A stretch of 43,230 nt of DNA. Source: Anaerolinea sp. (GTDB taxonomy: Bacteria; Chloroflexota; Anaerolineae; Anaerolineales; Anaerolineaceae). The translations under genes were made by a program, and so were the position numbers. Under the pieces are notes generated by a model. The model searched no databases. It was not told the origin of the DNA and was given only the letters and a program-made list of their open reading frames with translations. Positions 27,156 through 35,703 of this stretch are shown here, piece by piece; positions within the stretch are counted from its first letter, which is position 1; each line of letters begins with the position of its first letter. The stretch is from the NCBI GenBank assembly GCA_029975965.1, contig JARKOV010000038.1:1-43230 (forward strand). The letters run 5' to 3'.

Positions 27156-27829
27156 TCCTCCACAACGGTCTCGAAAACCATAAATGCGATTGCGGTAAAA
27201 ACCACATCGTAGGTGACCAGCAAATTGATCCAGGGTCGAATCTCATCCATCGGCAGGCTCTGGAGAAAACCACTGCTGGCTTTCACCGCCGCGACGAGGA
27301 CAGGGATCACCACCGGGAATAGCAAGATGGGCAGCAGGACATCCCGCGTGCGCGTCTGCACCGCCATGGTGGCCAGCAACGTCCCAACGGCCACATAACC
27401 TTCTGCGCCGAGTAAGATCACCAGGATCAGCCCCGGCTCTGCCAGCAGGTTGACGTTATACAGGACGCTGTAGACCGGTAAGACAATCGCCGCCACGATC
27501 AGGATGAACACCAGGTTGGCGGTAGCTTTTCCAAAGTAGATCGCCGTGCGATCAACGGGTGCGAGCAACAACCCGTCCAGGCAACCGCGATCCTTCTCGA
27601 TGGCTAACGAGCGGTTTAAGCCCAAGGTCCCCGCGAACACGAAAGTCACCCACAACACCCCCGATGTCACATTGGCGCGCGCGGAGGCGTCCAGCTCGAG
27701 AGCAAAGTTGAAGATCAAGATCACCAGCAGGGCAAACACCAGCATCGATGAGAGCAGCTCGCGGCTGCGCAACTCGGCAGCCAGGTCTTTCCAGACCACG
27801 GCTCCCATCGCGCGGAAAAAAGCCTTCAT
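27152..27829 (-). CDS. ccmB: Heme exporter membrane subunit CcmB
   Basis: 225 aa with six hydrophobic helices and the N-terminal AVVWKDLAAELRSRE segment typical of CcmB, followed by the long cytoplasmic motif LNRSLAIEKDRGCLDGLLLAPVDRTAIYFGK that contacts the ABC ATPase. It is the permease partner of CcmA in release of holo-CcmE. 4-bp overlaps with both ccmA upstream and ccmC downstream place it inside a coupled translation unit. Confidence 0.95.
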   Translation of the reverse strand: MKAFFRAMGAVVWKDLAAELRSRELLSSMLVFALLVILIFNFALELDASARANVTSGVLWVTFVFAGTLGLNRSLAIEKDRGCLDGLLLAPVDRTAIYFGKATANLVFILIVAAIVLPVYSVLYNVNLLAEPGLILVILLGAEGYVAVGTLLATMAVQTRTRDVLLPILLFPVVIPVLVAAVKASSGFLQSLPMDEIRPWINLLVTYDVVFTAIAFMVFETVVEE

Positions 27830-28569
27830 CTGGCCGCCCCCGTTACCGGTGTAGATGAGCTCCCCAGCGAGCGCCTGTAGAAGGCCAGCAGCCCATCCCG
27901 CGGCAGCTCCTCCCGGCTGGCACTGGCGCAGATGACGCCCCGGCTGAGCACGTCAAAACGGGATGCGAGGTCTTCAACCCGGGTGAGGTCGTGCGAGGTC
28001 ATCACCACGGTTCGCCCGCGCGCTGCCACCTGGCTGAGCACCGCATCCAACATCTCGCATGCGTCCTGGTCCAGCCCGGTGTGCGGCTCGTCCAGCATGA
28101 GCACGTCTGGGTCGTGAATGATTGCACGCCCGATCGCGAGACGCTGCTGCATGCCGCGCGAAAACGTGCGCACCAGGTCACGCCGTCGATGGGCTAACCC
28201 GACCAACCCAAAAACCTCATCGATGCGCTTATCGAGCCGGCTCACCCCATACATTCGGCCATAAAACCGCAAATTTTCCTCAGCCGTCAGATCGCCATAC
28301 AACAGGGGCATATGCGAAACGACTCCCAGGCGTTGGCGCACTGCAGAGGCCTGGCGCGGCAGCTCGTGACCCGCCACGCGAACCCGTCCCATCGATGGGC
28401 TGGAGAGCGAAGAAAGAATTCGCAGGAAAGTGGTCTTGCCGGCTCCATTGGGGCCCATCAGCGCCACGAACTCCCCCTGCCGGACGGAAAAATCGAGCCC
28501 GTGAAGCACCACTTTGGGGCCGAAACGTTTAACCAGCCTGTTCACTTCGATGAGCGGGTCTTCTGGCAT
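27826..28569 (-). CDS. ccmA: Heme exporter ATP-binding protein CcmA
   Basis: 247 aa ABC ATPase. Walker A GPNGAGKTT, signature FSRGMQQRLAIGRA, Walker B DVLMLDEPHTGLD and switch His in MTSHDL are all intact. It is somewhat longer than the 200-residue proteobacterial CcmA because of a C-terminal ASREELPRDGLLAFYRR tail. It follows the cytochrome gene after 10 bp and overlaps ccmB by 4 bp. Placement next to ccmB and ccmC identifies it as CcmA rather than a generic exporter ATPase. Confidence 0.94.
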   Translation of the reverse strand: MPEDPLIEVNRLVKRFGPKVVLHGLDFSVRQGEFVALMGPNGAGKTTFLRILSSLSSPSMGRVRVAGHELPRQASAVRQRLGVVSHMPLLYGDLTAEENLRFYGRMYGVSRLDKRIDEVFGLVGLAHRRRDLVRTFSRGMQQRLAIGRAIIHDPDVLMLDEPHTGLDQDACEMLDAVLSQVAARGRTVVMTSHDLTRVEDLASRFDVLSRGVICASASREELPRDGLLAFYRRSLGSSSTPVTGAAR

Positions 28570-28579
28570 ACTTATTTGC

Positions 28580-30460
28580 TCAATTCGATTCTCGCAACTG
28601 TTTGAGTCGCTCTTTCAACTCTGCGCGTCGCTCGAGGTAAGCGTTTTCAGGCAATTTACCGGCCTGGTAAAGATCATCCAGGGTGAGGATCGCGTCGAGC
28701 AAGCTATCTTCACTCTCCATCGTCTCCTCGACCTCATTTTCCTCTGGCGCGGCGGTGGATTGGCGCTGGCGGAAAATCCAGATGCCTGCGCCCACCAGAA
28801 CGACGCCAAATGCGCCCAGTCCGATCAACAGCCCGGTCAGGTCACCACTCGCGGTCGTTCCACCCGGAGTTGCCTTTCCCGACAGCCGGACACGCAGTGC
28901 GCTTCCCGCCGCAAGGTCGGTTGCCGTGTACAGTTGGAAGGTCATCCCTTGCACGTCCCTGGAACCGGCAGCAAAGAGCTGCTCGCTCTCCAGCTTGACC
29001 CCACCCGGCGGGAGCATCACCACAGCGGCATTGACCGGCATCGGCAGGGGAAGCGCCAGCTCCAGGCTGCGATCATAAGGAAGATCGTAAGAGAACAACA
29101 CCTGGTGCTGCTGTGGAGCCGGTGGAATTGGCGCCAGATCACCGAAGCCATCTGAAGTTTTCACATAACGGTCGCCGAGAGACCCTGCATCGAACTGGAT
29201 GTTGGTCGCCCCTTCCGGCAGGCTGAAGGTTAGCACCGGCTGGTTTTGCGCTGCCGGTACGATCACCTTGCCGGTCGGGTTGGCAAAAATGTAGAGCTCC
29301 ACAACCTGGACTTTGCCTTCCACGCTGAAGTCAAAGAATACATGCATGCGGTCGACCGACAGCTCGCTCACATCGTTGATCGTGTCGTACACCGTCACCG
29401 GAAGGCTGGCGGATTCGCTGGTGATATCAGCCGGGTGCAAGATGTCGGAGTTAAACGTCGCGCCGTTCATCTCCACCTGGACAATGAAAGCCGTTCCAGG
29501 CACTATCTCCACCTCACGAAACTCATAGCGCCCGTTGGCGTCGCTGGATGTGCTGGTCTCGGATACCTGCTCCATCCCAGAAAACCCGATCAGCGTGACC
29601 TTCAAACCTTCTGGAACAGCGCTACCAGATGGATTGGTGATCTGCCCCTCGATGGTCAGCGCCCGGATGGTGTCGGGCGTCTGACCACCTTCTATGCTTT
29701 CGACCGCTTCGGTCGGTTCGACCGAGGTCGGCGTGGCTTGAGTTTGCCTGGCTACGGAGGCGCTTCCAGCATAGGTGAGTGTGCGGATATAGGCCGCCAC
29801 AGCCCGTTGCTCCGCATCATTTAACTCACCGGCGAAGGCAGGCATGCTGGTGCCCAATCCATCCGCCACGATCGTTTGCAGCTCCATATCCGAAAGGATG
29901 GCCAGCCGGTGCTGCGACGTCCAATCTGGAACGCCCATCCCGTCTCCCTGGCCCGCATCGCCATGACAGGCAGCGCATTGCGCCGTGTAGACAGCCTGAC
30001 CGGTGCTCAAATCCTCCAGATTGGCGCTGAGCGAGAAAACATAGGCCACCACATCCCATCGCTGGCGGTCGCTTAAGCTTTCTGAAAAACCGGGCATCAA
30101 TTTTTCCAACCGGCCGGTGGTGACGACTTCGTACCAGTCGGATGGCCTGGCTGCGCGAGCGATTTCAGCGCTGCCGATCGCAGGAGGCGGCGCCGGCAGG
30201 TTGCCCGCCTGGAATCCATCCCCCATGCCGGTTTCGCCGTGGCAGGGCAGGCATTTTTCCGCATAGATCACCTTGCCATTGCTTGGATCAGGGGGTAGCA
30301 GAGGATACGCGGTGCTCCTCTGGACTGCCTGGGGCTGCGATTGCGGCTCCGGTTGATAGTTGGGGGGCGGGGTCACATCCGCGGCCAGCGAAAGGCTGCC
30401 ACAGCCGGCAAGGATGAGAGCGAGGAGCACACCACTAAGGAAAATCGTTATACGCGTCAT
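28580..30460 (-). CDS. Lipoprotein with two cytochrome c domains and a C-terminal membrane anchor
   Basis: 626 aa. The ATG at 30460 gives a lipoprotein signal (ITIFLSGVLLALILAGC), so the earlier open frame is not used. Two c-type heme sites follow, CLPCHG and CAACHG, with Met ligands in LMPGF and SMPAF. The middle (about 255-345) has ALTIEGQITNPSGSAVPEG and NGRYEFREV, a carboxypeptidase-regulatory-like beta-sandwich. A further beta-rich region leads to one transmembrane helix (LLIGLGAFGVVLVGAGIW) and a short cytoplasmic SHOCT-like helix pair (LDDLYQAGKLPENAYLERR). It is likely an electron-transfer protein and a substrate of the Ccm machinery encoded around it, sitting between ccmI-like and ccmA. 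It is not a standard Ccm component. Confidence 0.85.
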   Translation of the reverse strand: MTRITIFLSGVLLALILAGCGSLSLAADVTPPPNYQPEPQSQPQAVQRSTAYPLLPPDPSNGKVIYAEKCLPCHGETGMGDGFQAGNLPAPPPAIGSAEIARAARPSDWYEVVTTGRLEKLMPGFSESLSDRQRWDVVAYVFSLSANLEDLSTGQAVYTAQCAACHGDAGQGDGMGVPDWTSQHRLAILSDMELQTIVADGLGTSMPAFAGELNDAEQRAVAAYIRTLTYAGSASVARQTQATPTSVEPTEAVESIEGGQTPDTIRALTIEGQITNPSGSAVPEGLKVTLIGFSGMEQVSETSTSSDANGRYEFREVEIVPGTAFIVQVEMNGATFNSDILHPADITSESASLPVTVYDTINDVSELSVDRMHVFFDFSVEGKVQVVELYIFANPTGKVIVPAAQNQPVLTFSLPEGATNIQFDAGSLGDRYVKTSDGFGDLAPIPPAPQQHQVLFSYDLPYDRSLELALPLPMPVNAAVVMLPPGGVKLESEQLFAAGSRDVQGMTFQLYTATDLAAGSALRVRLSGKATPGGTTASGDLTGLLIGLGAFGVVLVGAGIWIFRQRQSTAAPEENEVEETMESEDSLLDAILTLDDLYQAGKLPENAYLERRAELKERLKQLRESN

Positions 30461-30486
30461 GTAGGCCGACCTGATCGATTGCGAAA

Positions 30487-31035
30487 TTATTGCAAGACCG
30501 CGCCGCAGCTTGGGCAAAACCGGTCCGAACGTTGTACCGGACGCCCACATTTCGGGCAAAAACCGGCTGATTTTTCCTGGCGTTGCAAGCGCCGGCTGGC
30601 GATGATCGCCTCAATCTCATCCTTTTCTTTCGAAGCAACAGGCGCGGCCGGTCTTCCCCCATTGACCACACCATCGGCTCTACGAGCCGCAACAGCCCGC
30701 TCGACACGGTCTTCGGCAGAAGCATTTCCCTGTTCGCCTTGAATCTCGTCCAAAGCGCGTAAAACGCCGGCTGCTCGTTGGAGCAAGCTCGCTCTTTGAA
30801 CCGGGTAATCTTCGCTTGGGATTTTCCCCAGGCCATGATCGAAATCCAGTTCCTGCAAGGCAGACAGCAAGCGGTCGCGTTCAGCCAACAGACCGGAACG
30901 GCGATGCTCCAGCTCACTCGCCGCGGTCGGCTCACTGGCCGCGAGATTCGCATTTTGGCGGAAAAAAGGCTGGCCGATGATCAATGCCACCAGCACAGCC
31001 AGGGCTAAAACGAGAAAAATGGATCCAATATCCAT
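30487..31035 (-). CDS. CcmI-like protein with C-terminal zinc ribbon
   Basis: 182 aa. One N-terminal membrane helix (IGSIFLVLALAVLVALIIG) is followed by a helical stretch LLSALQELDFDHGLGKIPSEDYPVQRASLL, the hallmark of CcmI N-termini (LxxLdfDxxxGKlsxeDY). In place of the TPR apocytochrome-binding region, the C-terminus has a rubredoxin-like zinc ribbon with CPKC and CPSC separated by 11 residues. Orientation of the helix would put this on the cytoplasmic side. The order with ccmG and ccmH supports a role in cytochrome maturation. I would not use the name ccmI without a profile search. Confidence 0.75.
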   Translation of the reverse strand: MDIGSIFLVLALAVLVALIIGQPFFRQNANLAASEPTAASELEHRRSGLLAERDRLLSALQELDFDHGLGKIPSEDYPVQRASLLQRAAGVLRALDEIQGEQGNASAEDRVERAVAARRADGVVNGGRPAAPVASKEKDEIEAIIASRRLQRQEKSAGFCPKCGRPVQRSDRFCPSCGAVLQ

Positions 31036-31054
31036 GCCGCGATGGTCTCCTCCC

Positions 31055-31621
31055 CTATTCGATAAAGGTCTCGATCACTGAGATAATTTCTTGCGTCGAC
31101 GTAAAAGGACCCTTTTTCACGTAGACCAGTTTTCCATTGGGTCCGATGATGTAGGTTTCCGGCACGCCCGTAATGCGAAAGAGCTGCGACACAGAGGTTC
31201 GCAAATCGGGGCCATTGGGATAGGTGATCCCAAATTTCCGAATGTATTCTTTGGAATTGGTTTCCACATCCGTCCAGGCATATCCCAAGAAAGCCACTTC
31301 TCCGCTAGGAGAAAAGTACTGGTACGCTTCCTCCAACTCGCGCGCCTCTTGCTCGCACGGTTTGCACCAGGAGGCCCAAAAATTGACCACGATCACCTTC
31401 CCGGCCATGTCTCGACTGCGTATGACCTCCCCCGCAAAGGTTTGAAGCTCGATCGCGGGCACCGGATCGCCAATGCTAATCGAACCACTCATCGAGCGGC
31501 GTAACCCCCAGGCAATTAATAGAAGGAATGCTAAAAGAATGAAAAACGCGATCACGATCACCGCAACCGGCAGCCGGCGTTGCTGGGATTCCGGTTTTCC
31601 CTGTGTCAAATCCTGATCCAT
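31055..31621 (-). CDS. ccmG: CcmG/ResA-like thiol:disulfide oxidoreductase
   Basis: 188 aa. One N-terminal transmembrane helix (about 18-40) anchors a thioredoxin fold whose active site is WASWCKPC (Cys86, Cys89), with a cis-Pro loop GVPETYII. The segment DPVPAIELQTFAGEVI precedes the fold as in TlpA/ResA proteins. It should keep apocytochrome CXXCH cysteines, or CcmH, reduced on the outer face of the membrane. It lies between ccmH (16-bp gap) and the CcmI-like gene (19-bp gap). Confidence 0.92.
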   Translation of the reverse strand: MDQDLTQGKPESQQRRLPVAVIVIAFFILLAFLLLIAWGLRRSMSGSISIGDPVPAIELQTFAGEVIRSRDMAGKVIVVNFWASWCKPCEQEARELEEAYQYFSPSGEVAFLGYAWTDVETNSKEYIRKFGITYPNGPDLRTSVSQLFRITGVPETYIIGPNGKLVYVKKGPFTSTQEIISVIETFIE

Positions 31622-31637
31622 GCCAGTAAGACTCCCA

Positions 31638-32135
31638 TTATGATTTATCGGCTTGCTTCAATTCTTCTTCGACACGCTTTAAATAATCGTCATCAGCATT
31701 CAGGGTTGGCGCAGCCGCAGGTTGGGCGCTTGTGTTCTGCGCGCGCATCCGGCGCAGCACGCCGATCACGATAATGACTCCGCCCAGGAAGAAGACCGGC
31801 GGCATGACATACACCAACCAGTTTAACCCTCTCCTCGGGGGCTCAGCCAAGACGCGGTCACCGTATTGCAGGGCGAAATAATCGCGGATCTGCTCGTCAC
31901 TCCAACCTTCCGAAAGCTTTACCCGAATCAAGTCCCGCCATTCCTGGCAGGCCTGGGTCGGGCAAACATCCAGCGGGGTGTTTTCACACACCGGGCAGTA
32001 AAGTTGCTTGGCAACCCGGTTGACATCATCCTCAGAGGGGGTCGGTTGTTGGGCAAGCACTCGATGCGTTGTGGACGTGCTGGCAAAGACTGCGGCAACG
32101 ATCACCAGCCAGACGAGCAGTAGCTTATTTTTCAT
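31638..32135 (-). CDS. ccmH: Cytochrome c-type biogenesis protein CcmH with an extra Cys pair
   Basis: 165 aa. Signal peptide or N-terminal helix, then QLYCPVCENTPLDV with Cys47 and Cys50 at the redox site, RDLIRVKLSEGWSDEQIRDYFALQYGDRVLAEPP (typical three-helix CcmH core) and a C-terminal transmembrane helix. Where most CcmH proteins have the SNA-type segment, this one has CPTQAC (Cys58, Cys63), adding a second pair. The TM is followed by a short acidic tail. Its promoter is TGGTAAGAT at 32184-32176. It heads the second ccm transcript on the minus strand. Confidence 0.92.
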   Translation of the reverse strand: MKNKLLLVWLVIVAAVFASTSTTHRVLAQQPTPSEDDVNRVAKQLYCPVCENTPLDVCPTQACQEWRDLIRVKLSEGWSDEQIRDYFALQYGDRVLAEPPRRGLNWLVYVMPPVFFLGGVIIVIGVLRRMRAQNTSAQPAAAPTLNADDDYLKRVEEELKQADKS

Positions 32136-32175
32136 AATGAAAGATCAGACCTGTTGACGGATGAAAATCTCACTA

Positions 32176-32184
32176 ATCTTACCA
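32176..32184 (-). promoter_or_regulatory. Extended -10 promoter for ccmH and downstream ccm genes
   Basis: TGGTAAGAT on the minus strand (TGn + TAAGAT). Transcription would start near 32169, giving a leader of about 34 nt to the ccmH ATG. It diverges from the M28 peptidase promoter 60 bp away, and no clear -35 is seen. Confidence 0.5.
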
Positions 32185-32243
32185 GATTCACTTAAGAAAA
32201 AGCTTAACCTGATCAAGTTTCCGTAGAATTCGCTCCGCAGTTC

Positions 32244-32252
32244 TGCTACACT
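32244..32252 (+). promoter_or_regulatory. Extended -10 element 6 nt before the M28 peptidase ATG
   Basis: TGCTACACT (hexamer TACACT 32247-32252) ends 6 nt before the ATG at 32259, so the transcript would begin at or next to the start codon. No usable Shine-Dalgarno is present. Confidence 0.5.
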
Positions 32253-32258
32253 ACGGGA

Positions 32259-33617
32259 ATGGTACGCCGTGTTGCGCCGCGCTCTGTTGTCGCCAGGTGG
32301 CTCGTTCCGTTCATCCTGGCCTGTTTGAGCGCGAATAGCCAACCAGCGATCGCCCAGACTCCTTCCGTGACCTACCAATGCGGGAACAACCCGGCGATAA
32401 CCACCTTGCTTTCGCTGACCGACGTAGCCGCCTGGAGCGGATGGATCGCGCGGCTGTCGGGTGAATCGCCGGTTATACTCGATGAAAGACGCCTCGACAT
32501 CCTCACCCGCTACAGCCCAGCGATGTTTTCAGGGCAGCCCAACGCTCGCGCCTTCGATTATACGCTAGAAATTGTGCGTAGCTGGTATCCTGAAGAACAA
32601 GTCGAAATCGATCCGTTCGAATATGACGGGCAGACATGGAAGAACCTGATCGTCACCATCCCGGGAGCGGTTGCTCCAGACGAAGTGGTGATCCTCTCGG
32701 CGCACCTCGATTCGACCAGCGAAGACCCAACCAGGCGCGCGCCTGGAGCGGAGGACAACGCCAGCGGGGTGGCAGCCGTGCTCGAAGCCGCCCGCCTGAT
32801 GCGCCATTTCACCTTCGAGCGCACGATCCGGTTAATTCTCTTCACTGGAGAAGAACAGGGCCTAATCGGCAGCCGCGCTTACGTCCAGGACCATGATTTG
32901 AGCGGCGTGGTCGGGGTGATCAACCTGGATATGTTTGGCTACGATCGCGACAATGACCGGTGCTTTGAATTGCACGTTGGCACCAGGGCTGAATCGGCCC
33001 CCGTCGGTTCGTGCTTCCTCCAGGCGGTGCAAACTTACCAGCCCGGTCTCACGGTAGATTACCTGAACGGCGTCGACATGGAGTTTTCGGACCACGCATC
33101 GTTTTGGCGTCAGGGGGTCGGCGCAGTGGAAGTGCTACAGAACCTGATGTACAACGGCACCGAAAACGGATGCAAGGGCGTTCGAGACACCAACCCCCAT
33201 TACCATACCACCCGCGACACGATCGATCAATTGAACCTGCAGGTGGGGTCCCAAATTGCCAGCGCAGCCCTGGCCGCCGGAGCGGGAATGGCGGGAATAG
33301 AGAGCGCCTGTTTTGATGTTCTACCAGAGCTTTCTCCGGCGACAGAGCGCCAACAGGTCACGCTGGAATGGCAAGCCCTGCCCGATGCCTCCGCATACCA
33401 GATCTACCGTTCCACGCAAGGCTGCACAGCAGGCTGGAAGAGGGTCGCGAACGTCAACGCCCTTTCATGGGCAGATCGGGCCGCCAACGCCGGGCGCACT
33501 TACCATTACCGCATCGAAGCCATCGCCCCGGACGGGGTATGCGTTTCCTTACCCAGCCCGTGTGTTAAGGTGCGTGCACCTGTATCGCAGAAGAGCACCC
33601 CTGCGCAGTTCGAGTAA
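32259..33617 (+). CDS. Secreted M28-family zinc aminopeptidase with C-terminal beta domain
   Basis: 452 aa. An N-terminal signal peptide (basic start, then LVPFILACLSA, SQPAIAQ) leads to the M28 fold. Metal and catalytic motifs: SAHLDS, GAEDNASG, TGEEQG, NLDMFGYD and YHTTRDT (zinc His). Residues from about 365 to the end form a fibronectin-III-like domain (VTLEWQALPDASAYQIYRS). It is likely an extracellular aminopeptidase or protease supplying peptides. It is the only plus-strand gene between ccmH and ccmF, ending 5 bp from ccmF's stop, so it interrupts the ccm cluster on the opposite strand. Confidence 0.93.
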   Translation: MVRRVAPRSVVARWLVPFILACLSANSQPAIAQTPSVTYQCGNNPAITTLLSLTDVAAWSGWIARLSGESPVILDERRLDILTRYSPAMFSGQPNARAFDYTLEIVRSWYPEEQVEIDPFEYDGQTWKNLIVTIPGAVAPDEVVILSAHLDSTSEDPTRRAPGAEDNASGVAAVLEAARLMRHFTFERTIRLILFTGEEQGLIGSRAYVQDHDLSGVVGVINLDMFGYDRDNDRCFELHVGTRAESAPVGSCFLQAVQTYQPGLTVDYLNGVDMEFSDHASFWRQGVGAVEVLQNLMYNGTENGCKGVRDTNPHYHTTRDTIDQLNLQVGSQIASAALAAGAGMAGIESACFDVLPELSPATERQQVTLEWQALPDASAYQIYRSTQGCTAGWKRVANVNALSWADRAANAGRTYHYRIEAIAPDGVCVSLPSPCVKVRAPVSQKSTPAQFE

Positions 33618-33622
33618 CGGAT

Positions 33623-35680
33623 TCAGGATGCCTGACGGGCTACCCGATCGGTTTGGCTCGCGCGCGCTCTTTCCGTTTCAGGGTCTTTATCTGGCCAGGC
33701 GGCGATCATGGTGCCGAGGATCAACCAGATGCTTCCTATCCACAGCCAGTTCACCAGGGGATTGTGGAAAACCTTGAAAGTCGCTCCAGCAGCCGAGATT
33801 AGCTCCCAGTCGACCAGCAACACGTAAAGATCGTCTTCCAGCGTGCTGCGCACGCCAGGAATGGTCATCGGCTGTTGCGAAGCGTAATAATAATCTCGCC
33901 GTGGGTAAAGCTGCCCCAGGTATTGGCCGTTGCGTGTAACGTCAACCACCGCGCGGGCCACATTCCGGCCATCTGGCATGTCAAACTCGTCCAGCTTGCG
34001 ATACGTCATGGTGTAACCAGACAGGCTGATCGTGTCCCCGGCTTTTAGGGTACCCTGCGTCTCCACCTGGAACAGCTCAATTCCAATGATGCCAATCGCC
34101 ATCAGCACGATCCCCAGGTGGATCGTATAACCGCCGTAACGCCGGCGGTTTCGCCCTGCCAGGCGCCAAAAGGCCTGGAGCAGGTTTTCACCACTGCGGC
34201 GCGCGCGCGCCAGCACCGCACGCCCATATTCATACAGGGTGATGCTGGCGGTGAATGCCACCAACCAGAAACCGATCAATGCGCCAGCCGACCGCACCCC
34301 CGATATGTAAACCGCCACGAGAACAACCAAAGAGACAACGGTTGGCTTCCACAACGCCCTCCCCAGGGTCTTGGCTGTCGAATGACCCCAGGCCGAGAGC
34401 GGCGCTACCCCCATCAAAAACAACAGGCCAACGAACAAAGGGCCGGTTGCCCGTTCATAGAAAGGTGGCCCAACCGTTTTTTGCTGGTTGGTCACCAATT
34501 CAGAAACCAGGGGGAAAATCACCCCAGAAAAACACACCGCCAGGATGCCCATAAAGAGCAGATTGTTGAACAGGAAGAGCGACTCGCGCGAAAGGATGGA
34601 ATGCATTTGACCCTCGGCATGCAGGTCGTTCCAGCGGTACAAGAGCAGCGCCAGCGAGACGATGAAAGTCACCCCGATAAAGCCGAAGAACAACGGGCCA
34701 ATCGCGCTTTGTGCGAAAGCATGAACCGAGCTGAGCACGCCGGAGCGAGTCAGGAAGGTGCCAAATATGACCAGGGAGTAGGTCAGGATGATCAACACCA
34801 GATTCCAACGTTTGAAAAGCCCACGCTTTTCCTGGATCATCACCGAGTGCAGGAAAGCGGTGCCGGTCAACCAGGGCATGAATGCGGCGATCTCTACCGG
34901 ATCCCAGCCCCAGTACCCACCCCAACCGAGGACATCATACGCCCAGCGACCCCCCAGTACCAATCCAAGAGAAAGGAACAGCCACGCGATCAACGTCCAC
35001 CGTCGCGTCAGGCGAATCCAGCGGTCATCGGTGCGCCCGGTGATCAGCGCCGCCACCGCGAAGGCATAAGGGATGACAAATGAGACGAATCCCAGGTAAA
35101 GCATCGGCGGGTGGATGATCATTCCCGGGTGGCGCAGCAACGGATTCAGGCCATTGCCGTCCGGAGGATAGATCGGTACGCTGTTCGCCGGTTGAAAGAA
35201 AGCCACCACCTCTCCGGTCGTTGTCGCCCAAAACCGGGAAAAGGGATTCTCGAAGAAGATGATCAACGAAAGGAAGAAAGCCACGGTGACCAGGCTGACG
35301 ACGATCACCCACGGAAGAAATTCCCGGTCACGCTGCCATTTCTTCAGGGTTACCGCGGTGGTGAAAGCCGACAATAACCACGTCCAAAAAGTCAACGAAC
35401 CGGCCTGCCCACCCCACCAGGAGGTGATCTTCAAGTACAGGGGCATCGAATTACTGGTCACGGAGTAAACGAAAGACACCTCGTAATGACCGGTCACCAG
35501 CAAATAGACCAAAGCAAGAGAGGAGAGGCTAATCAGTGGAAAGGTGAGCAACTGAGCCAGCCGGGCGCTCTCAATCCATACTGGCAAGCCCTTTCGCACG
35601 CCGTAGACCGCGGCGGCGATTCCATAGATCGACAGGATGAAGGTGACGACCAGCGCCCCAAAACCGAAATTTCCAACCAT
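33623..35680 (-). CDS. ccmF: Cytochrome c heme lyase subunit CcmF
   Basis: 685 aa from the ATG at 35680 with AAGGAG 6-7 nt upstream. About 14-15 hydrophobic helices. The tryptophan-rich heme-handling domain has WWGGQAGS (about residue 85), HPPMLYLGF (about 188), and WGGYWGWDPVEIA (about 252). A further conserved region, SVHAFAQS, lies near residue 318, and a periplasmic domain near the C-terminus (about 540-640) precedes the last helix. CcmF joins heme to apocytochrome together with CcmH. It follows ccmE after an 82-bp gap that contains a strong hairpin. Confidence 0.95.
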   Translation of the reverse strand: MVGNFGFGALVVTFILSIYGIAAAVYGVRKGLPVWIESARLAQLLTFPLISLSSLALVYLLVTGHYEVSFVYSVTSNSMPLYLKITSWWGGQAGSLTFWTWLLSAFTTAVTLKKWQRDREFLPWVIVVSLVTVAFFLSLIIFFENPFSRFWATTTGEVVAFFQPANSVPIYPPDGNGLNPLLRHPGMIIHPPMLYLGFVSFVIPYAFAVAALITGRTDDRWIRLTRRWTLIAWLFLSLGLVLGGRWAYDVLGWGGYWGWDPVEIAAFMPWLTGTAFLHSVMIQEKRGLFKRWNLVLIILTYSLVIFGTFLTRSGVLSSVHAFAQSAIGPLFFGFIGVTFIVSLALLLYRWNDLHAEGQMHSILSRESLFLFNNLLFMGILAVCFSGVIFPLVSELVTNQQKTVGPPFYERATGPLFVGLLFLMGVAPLSAWGHSTAKTLGRALWKPTVVSLVVLVAVYISGVRSAGALIGFWLVAFTASITLYEYGRAVLARARRSGENLLQAFWRLAGRNRRRYGGYTIHLGIVLMAIGIIGIELFQVETQGTLKAGDTISLSGYTMTYRKLDEFDMPDGRNVARAVVDVTRNGQYLGQLYPRRDYYYASQQPMTIPGVRSTLEDDLYVLLVDWELISAAGATFKVFHNPLVNWLWIGSIWLILGTMIAAWPDKDPETERARASQTDRVARQAS

Positions 35681-35703
35681 AACCCACTCCTTAATAATGA
35701 ATC

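Noticed and set aside
30461..30559. Upstream extension of the cytochrome gene
   Set aside because: It overlaps the end of the CcmI-like gene in another frame; the ATG at 30460 gives a proper lipoprotein signal.
34118..35083. Plus-strand open frame opposite ccmF
   Set aside because: Arg/Gln/Pro-rich shadow; ccmF has its WWD motifs on the other strand.
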